A stretch of 33,394 bases of DNA from JAZKBN01 sp040388605 (lineage in GTDB: Bacteria > Bacteroidota > Bacteroidia > Cytophagales > Flexibacteraceae): positions 1 to 33,394 of the forward strand of contig JAZKBN010000035.1 in assembly GCA_040388605.1 (NCBI GenBank). Reading direction: 5' to 3'. Below the pieces are notes generated by a model. That model made no database searches. It was not told where the DNA came from and saw nothing but the letters and a program-made list of their open reading frames with translations. A program made the position numbers and the translations under genes. Of the stretch, positions 32,751 to 33,394 are shown piece after piece; positions within the stretch are counted from its first letter, which is position 1, and the number at the start of each line of letters is the position of its first letter.

Positions 32751-33353
32751 ATGTTTCAACGGTTTACACTGCTCCTCTTCATTAGCTTAGGTTTATGCCC
32801 TGCACTGCAACAGGCAAAAGCTGCATTTAAGCCTGTTAATTCAGGTGATACCAAGCCCAAAGCAGGCACAGGCTATTCTGAAAGGTTAACAAACGCCTTT
32901 GCAAATGCCCCGCTCCTTTTTATTGAGAACCGCGGACAGGTATTAAACCCGAAGGGTAAGCCCATGCCCGAAGTACTTTTTACAGCCAAATCAGGCGCGG
33001 CAGAAGTACAGGTTCTGAAAAACTGCATCAGGTATATTTTTACTAAAGTTGATAAAGGGCAGGTTGCCATTCCCGGGAACAAGAGCCTTGTAAACGCCGA
33101 AAATAACGGGACGCAGGCAGGCATGCCACTGAGCGCTGAAGATGTAAAGAACATTAAAGTGAGCACCTCAGAATTTACCCTCAGGCTTGCCGGCGCAGCT
33201 GCGAATGCATCGGTAAGTTCAGAAAAACAGAATGCCTATTATGAAAACCATTATACAGCCAACAGTAATGCAGGCATTTTAGCGCATTCTTACGAACGCA
33301 TCAGGATAAGTGAAGTTTACCCGGGTATTAATTGGGTAATTGTCCCGTCCTAA
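32751..33353 (+). pseudogene. DUF7948/SBBP-type exported protein, N-terminal part, cut by an IS end
   Basis: The N-terminal ~200 residues of a secreted protein. The ATG at 32751 (MFQRFTLLLFISLGLCPAL) starts a signal peptide; an in-frame ATG at 32727 precedes it and overlaps the promoter. The mature part has FIENRGQV, then VLFTAKSGAAEVQVLKNCIRYIF, and ends YERIRISEVYPGINWVI, which matches the N-terminal domain of Bacteroidota SBBP-repeat/DUF7948 proteins (usual 'F.ENKGQ', then 'Y..IYPGIDLVYY'). These are normally long T9SS surface proteins. Right after NWVI the reading changes to VPS and stops where an IS-like end begins (33341). The remainder is either displaced by the element or outside the window. 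Confidence 0.7.
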
Positions 33354-33394
33354 AAAAAGGTTGACCGTAAAACGTTAACCTATGGGAAAAGAAC
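33341..33394 (+). mobile_element. Left end of an insertion sequence (IS3-like), partial
   Basis: From 33341 the sequence TGTCCCGTCCTAAAAAAAGG begins with TG and resembles terminal repeats I associate with Bacteroidota IS elements of the IS3 group. It is followed by TTGACC, an imperfect palindrome (33359-33380) and an ATG at 33382 that reads MGKE before the window ends, as expected for a transposase or OrfA start. It interrupts a reading frame that is otherwise good. Only 54 bases are visible, so the family is uncertain. Confidence 0.5.

Overview
The window reads as a chromosomal fragment of a Bacteroidota bacterium, probably of the Chitinophagia/Sphingobacteriia kind. Four lines of evidence support this. 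Five genes carry type IX secretion (T9SS) C-terminal sorting modules. One small protein ends in a PID-CTERM-like sorting signal. Exact matches to the Bacteroidota -7 promoter element TAnnTTTG lie upstream of many genes. The DUF4412 protein, the large-P1 YidC and the DUF7948-type protein are typical of this phylum. No tRNA, rRNA, CRISPR array or phage genes were seen. Both edges look disturbed: pyrD at the left edge has an apparent 41-nt frameshifting insertion, and the gene at the right edge is cut by what looks like an insertion-sequence end, which would also explain why the sequence stops there.

Layout. 1-6.3 kb holds housekeeping and cofactor genes: the pyrD 3' end (+), then on the minus strand a TerC-type membrane protein, a DUF4412 exported protein, a NadR-like nucleoside kinase, riboflavin synthase, DXP reductoisomerase and a PaiB-like FMN-binding protein. 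6.4-9.3 kb holds an outer-membrane barrel, a YceI protein and an AraC-type regulator with a metal-domain-like N-terminus. 9.6-11.5 kb is yidC. 11.8-17.4 kb is mostly plus strand: a GT-C glycosyltransferase-like membrane protein, a small exported protein, an Nfu-type Fe-S protein (minus), a Ppx/GppA phosphatase and an S41 processing protease.

17.5-28.8 kb is a surface-protein region: a sorting domain with no cargo, a PID-CTERM-like mini-protein, three paralogous ~540-aa cysteine-rich T9SS proteins and a 1606-aa T9SS protein. The giant has fifteen Ig-like repeats plus a divergent sixteenth, and a six-blade NHL propeller sits inside repeat 4. All four minus-strand cargo genes end in the same divergent Ig-like plus sorting module. 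Two of them share a 150-bp identical stretch there, pointing to recent gene conversion or duplication. Three of the four are followed by a strong stem-loop, so they look like separate transcription units.

29-32.7 kb holds two divergently transcribed, membrane-anchored SGNH hydrolases, one with a LysM domain and a lysine-rich tail, the other with a C-terminal coiled coil. They are probably envelope polysaccharide or peptidoglycan esterases. The last gene is a DUF7948-type exported protein interrupted at the IS end.

Most unusual: the NHL propeller nested in an Ig repeat, the T9SS paralogue cluster with a shared and converted C-terminus, the cargo-less sorting domain beside a PID-CTERM protein, and the metal-domain/AraC fusion.
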